Below are positions 31,981 through 33,585 of a DNA stretch of 33,585 nucleotides, piece after piece. The notes beneath the pieces are model-generated. The model worked only from the letters and a program-made list of their open reading frames with translations, searched no databases and was not told the DNA's origin. The DNA is taken from assembly GCA_021732145.1 (NCBI GenBank), contig JAKFVN010000045.1, forward strand, positions 1 to 33,585, given 5' to 3'. The translations under genes and the position numbers were made by a program. Source of the stretch: Alphaproteobacteria bacterium. Lineage in GTDB: Bacteria > Pseudomonadota > Alphaproteobacteria > UBA9219 > RGZA01. Position 1 is the stretch's first letter. Every line of letters starts with the position of its first letter.

Positions 31981-33159
31981 ATGAAAGATTGCGTTGCATT
32001 AATCGTGGCGGCTGGCACTGGCGAGCGCTTTGGCGGTGAAGTTCCCAAACAATACCAGGATTTGGCAGGCAGCACGATTTTGCGCCGCTCCATCCTCGCA
32101 TTCCTCACCCATCCGCGCATTGGACAGGTGCAAGTTGTCATCAATCCGCAGCACCGCGATTTGTATGATGCGGCGGTTGATGGGCTGGATTTACCCGTGC
32201 CCGTGAATGGCGGTTCATCACGCCAAGAAAGCGTTCGCCTTGGTTTGGAAAGTTTGCAAAAAGATAAACCGAAGACGGTTCTTATTCATGATGCTGCGCG
32301 CCCATTGATTGATGAGCCGACCATCAGCGCGGTATGCGATGCACTATTGGAACATAAAGCCGTGATTGCGGCAAAGCCATTGGTGGATACATTAAAGCGC
32401 GGCGAAAACGGAATTGTACAGGCAACCATCAGCCGTGAGAATTTATGGCAAGCGCATACGCCGCAAGGTTTCCATTTTGATACGATTTTGGCTGCGCACC
32501 AAAAGGTGAAAGGCCAAGCCTTGACGGATGATGCAGCCGTTGCCGAACAAATTGGATTACCTGTTGCCCTCATCCATTCAAACCCAGATAACATGAAACT
32601 CACCAACCCAGATGATTTAGACCGCGCGCGGAGGCTGTTAGGAATGAATGCTTTATTAGATGTACGCACGGCGTCCGGCTTTGATGTGCACCGTTTAATT
32701 CCCGGCAATCAAATCACCATTTGCGGCCATACCTTTGCCCATGACCAATCATTGGAAGGCCATTCGGATGCGGATGTGGGCTTGCATGCCATTACCGATG
32801 CGATTTTGGGAACCTTTGGCGCGGGCGATATTGGCATGCACTTCCCGCCTTCCGACCCGAAATGGAAAGGCGCGGATAGCACGCGGTTTTTGCAGCATTC
32901 GGTTGATTTGCTGCAGCAACGCGGCGGCGCCATCAGCCATGTGGATGTGACGATTATGTGCGAGCGCCCGAAGATTGGCCCGCAGCGCGAAGCGATGCAA
33001 AAGCGTTTATGCGAATTGCTGAAACTTTCGCCTGACCGCGTGAGCGTGAAGGCAACCACAACCGAACGTCTGGGCTTTACCGGACGCGGCGAAGGCATTG
33101 CCGCGCAGGCGATTGTCACCGCGCGCTTCCCGTTTAAAGAAGAAGCGCATGCTGCCTGA
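31981..33159 (+). CDS. ispDF: Bifunctional IspD-IspF isoprenoid enzyme
   Basis: This 392-residue protein is a fusion. Residues 1-~220 are IspD (4-diphosphocytidyl-2-C-methyl-D-erythritol synthase), with ALIVAAGTGERFGGEVPKQY (nucleotide site), LIHDAARPLI and a VADTL-like substrate loop. Residues ~228-392 are IspF (MEcPP synthase), with GFDVHRL (metal Asp/His), GHSDADVGLHAITDAILG, IGMHFPP and KATTTERLGFTGRGEGI. It catalyses the CTP-dependent third step and the fifth step of the MEP pathway; the kinase IspE is elsewhere. The fusion is characteristic of many alphaproteobacteria. It overlaps pncC by 11 bases. Confidence 0.97.
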   Translation: MKDCVALIVAAGTGERFGGEVPKQYQDLAGSTILRRSILAFLTHPRIGQVQVVINPQHRDLYDAAVDGLDLPVPVNGGSSRQESVRLGLESLQKDKPKTVLIHDAARPLIDEPTISAVCDALLEHKAVIAAKPLVDTLKRGENGIVQATISRENLWQAHTPQGFHFDTILAAHQKVKGQALTDDAAVAEQIGLPVALIHSNPDNMKLTNPDDLDRARRLLGMNALLDVRTASGFDVHRLIPGNQITICGHTFAHDQSLEGHSDADVGLHAITDAILGTFGAGDIGMHFPPSDPKWKGADSTRFLQHSVDLLQQRGGAISHVDVTIMCERPKIGPQREAMQKRLCELLKLSPDRVSVKATTTERLGFTGRGEGIAAQAIVTARFPFKEEAHAA

Positions 33160-33585
33160 TGATTTGATCGCCCGCGCGGCGCGCGTTGTGCAGTTATTCA
33201 CTGAAAAAAAGCAAACCCTAGCTCTCGCCGAAAGCTGCACGGGCGGTTTAATCGCGGGCTGCATCACGGCAATTTCTGGGGCATCCGCCGTGCTGGAACG
33301 CGGCTTTGTTACCTATTCCAACGCATCGAAAACGCAGGAAGTGGCAGTGCCCGCTGATTTGATTATTGAGCACGGCGCGGTCAGCGCGGAAGTTGCCAGC
33401 GCGATGGCCGTTGGCGCGCGTAAAATTGCGAATACCAATGTTGGGTTATCGGTTACCGGAATTGCCGGGCCAACGGGCGGCACGCCGGATAAGCCTGTGG
33501 GATTGGTTTTTATTGCGCTGGCAACCGAAAGCGATGTGGATGTGCGCCGCTTTGTATTTCAGGGCGAACGTGATGAAGTGCGCCG
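33149..33585 (+). CDS. pncC: CinA-like nicotinamide-nucleotide amidase, 3' truncated
   Basis: The frame starts with ATG at 33149 inside the end of ispDF (11-base overlap) and runs off the window after 145 codons. It shows LAESCTGGLIAGCITAISGASAVLERG in two adjoining blocks, VTYSNASKTQEV, HGAVSAEVASAMA, and SVTGIAGPTGGTPDKPVGLVFI. These are the signatures of the CinA C-terminal (PncC) deamidase domain. It hydrolyses NMN to nicotinic acid mononucleotide in NAD recycling. The start near the domain edge shows that this is the stand-alone form, without the CinA N-terminal MoaB-like domain. About 20 residues are missing from the end. Confidence 0.92.
   Translation, partial: MLPDDLIARAARVVQLFTEKKQTLALAESCTGGLIAGCITAISGASAVLERGFVTYSNASKTQEVAVPADLIIEHGAVSAEVASAMAVGARKIANTNVGLSVTGIAGPTGGTPDKPVGLVFIALATESDVDVRRFVFQGERDEVR

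Noticed and set aside
1-33585. tRNA, rRNA, insertion sequences or prophage genes
   Set aside because: No cloverleaf, rRNA motif, transposase, integrase or phage structural motif was recognised on either strand, though a covariance-model search could not be run.

Overview
This window looks like a chromosomal segment of an alphaproteobacterium, probably from the Rhodospirillales/Micavibrionales neighbourhood. The clade is inferred from gene content; I could not run a phylogeny. The indicators are a GapR (DUF2312) gene, a fused IspD-IspF enzyme divergent from dusB (nifR3), an ntrY-ntrX-(HAD)-hfq-hflX block, a short D0/D1-only flagellin, and the tmk-holB-metG-tatD-MBL housekeeping run. Coding density is high, and no stretch over 300 bases lacks a gene. 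Many neighbours overlap by 1 to 11 bases (ATGA or GTGA junctions), which suggests long operons.

Layout. Positions 1-1812 hold the 3' part of a large Cys-rich tandem-repeat surface protein ending in an OmpA-like domain. gapR and a Rieske oxygenase follow (1905-3291). Positions 3341-7762 form an envelope cluster: a YdcF-like DUF218 protein, the lytic transglycosylase MltB, the lipoprotein RlpA, and a PBP5/6-type D,D-carboxypeptidase. It runs by an 11-base overlap into tmk, holB, metG and tatD (7752-11800), and an MBL-fold hydrolase resumes at 12519. An unrecognised reverse-strand gene (11793-12419) sits inside this run. A divergent malonyl-CoA-decarboxylase-like gene (13330-14463) follows. Next comes a self-contained metal-resistance unit (14576-17320): a CadR/ZntR-type MerR regulator, a classic long-spacer MerR operator, and a P1B-type Zn/Cd/Pb ATPase. 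Positions 17354-21249 carry surface genes: a flagellin, a GT2 glycosyltransferase with a TPR-like tail, an FkbM methyltransferase, and a 2OG-Fe(II) oxygenase.

The reverse-strand mpl gene (peptidoglycan recycling) is divergent from mazG. A long reverse-strand stretch follows, read from dusB downward: dusB, a stand-alone Fis-like protein, ntrY, ntrX, a HAD phosphatase, hfq, hflX and an inositol-monophosphatase-family enzyme. The window ends with forward ispDF and a truncated pncC/cinA.

The most striking observation is between dusB and ntrY. Many alphaproteobacteria carry ntrB and ntrC there. This genome has only an 88-residue protein that matches the C-terminal Fis-type DNA-binding domain of NtrC. 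The result is a dusB-fis gene pair like that of gammaproteobacteria. Other points of note are the repeat/OmpA surface protein, the orphan gene inserted in the tatD-MBL run, the divergent MCD-like protein with an altered catalytic motif, and an intergenic nested palindrome (5160-5272) whose two ends reappear joined as a mini-version at 1838-1864.
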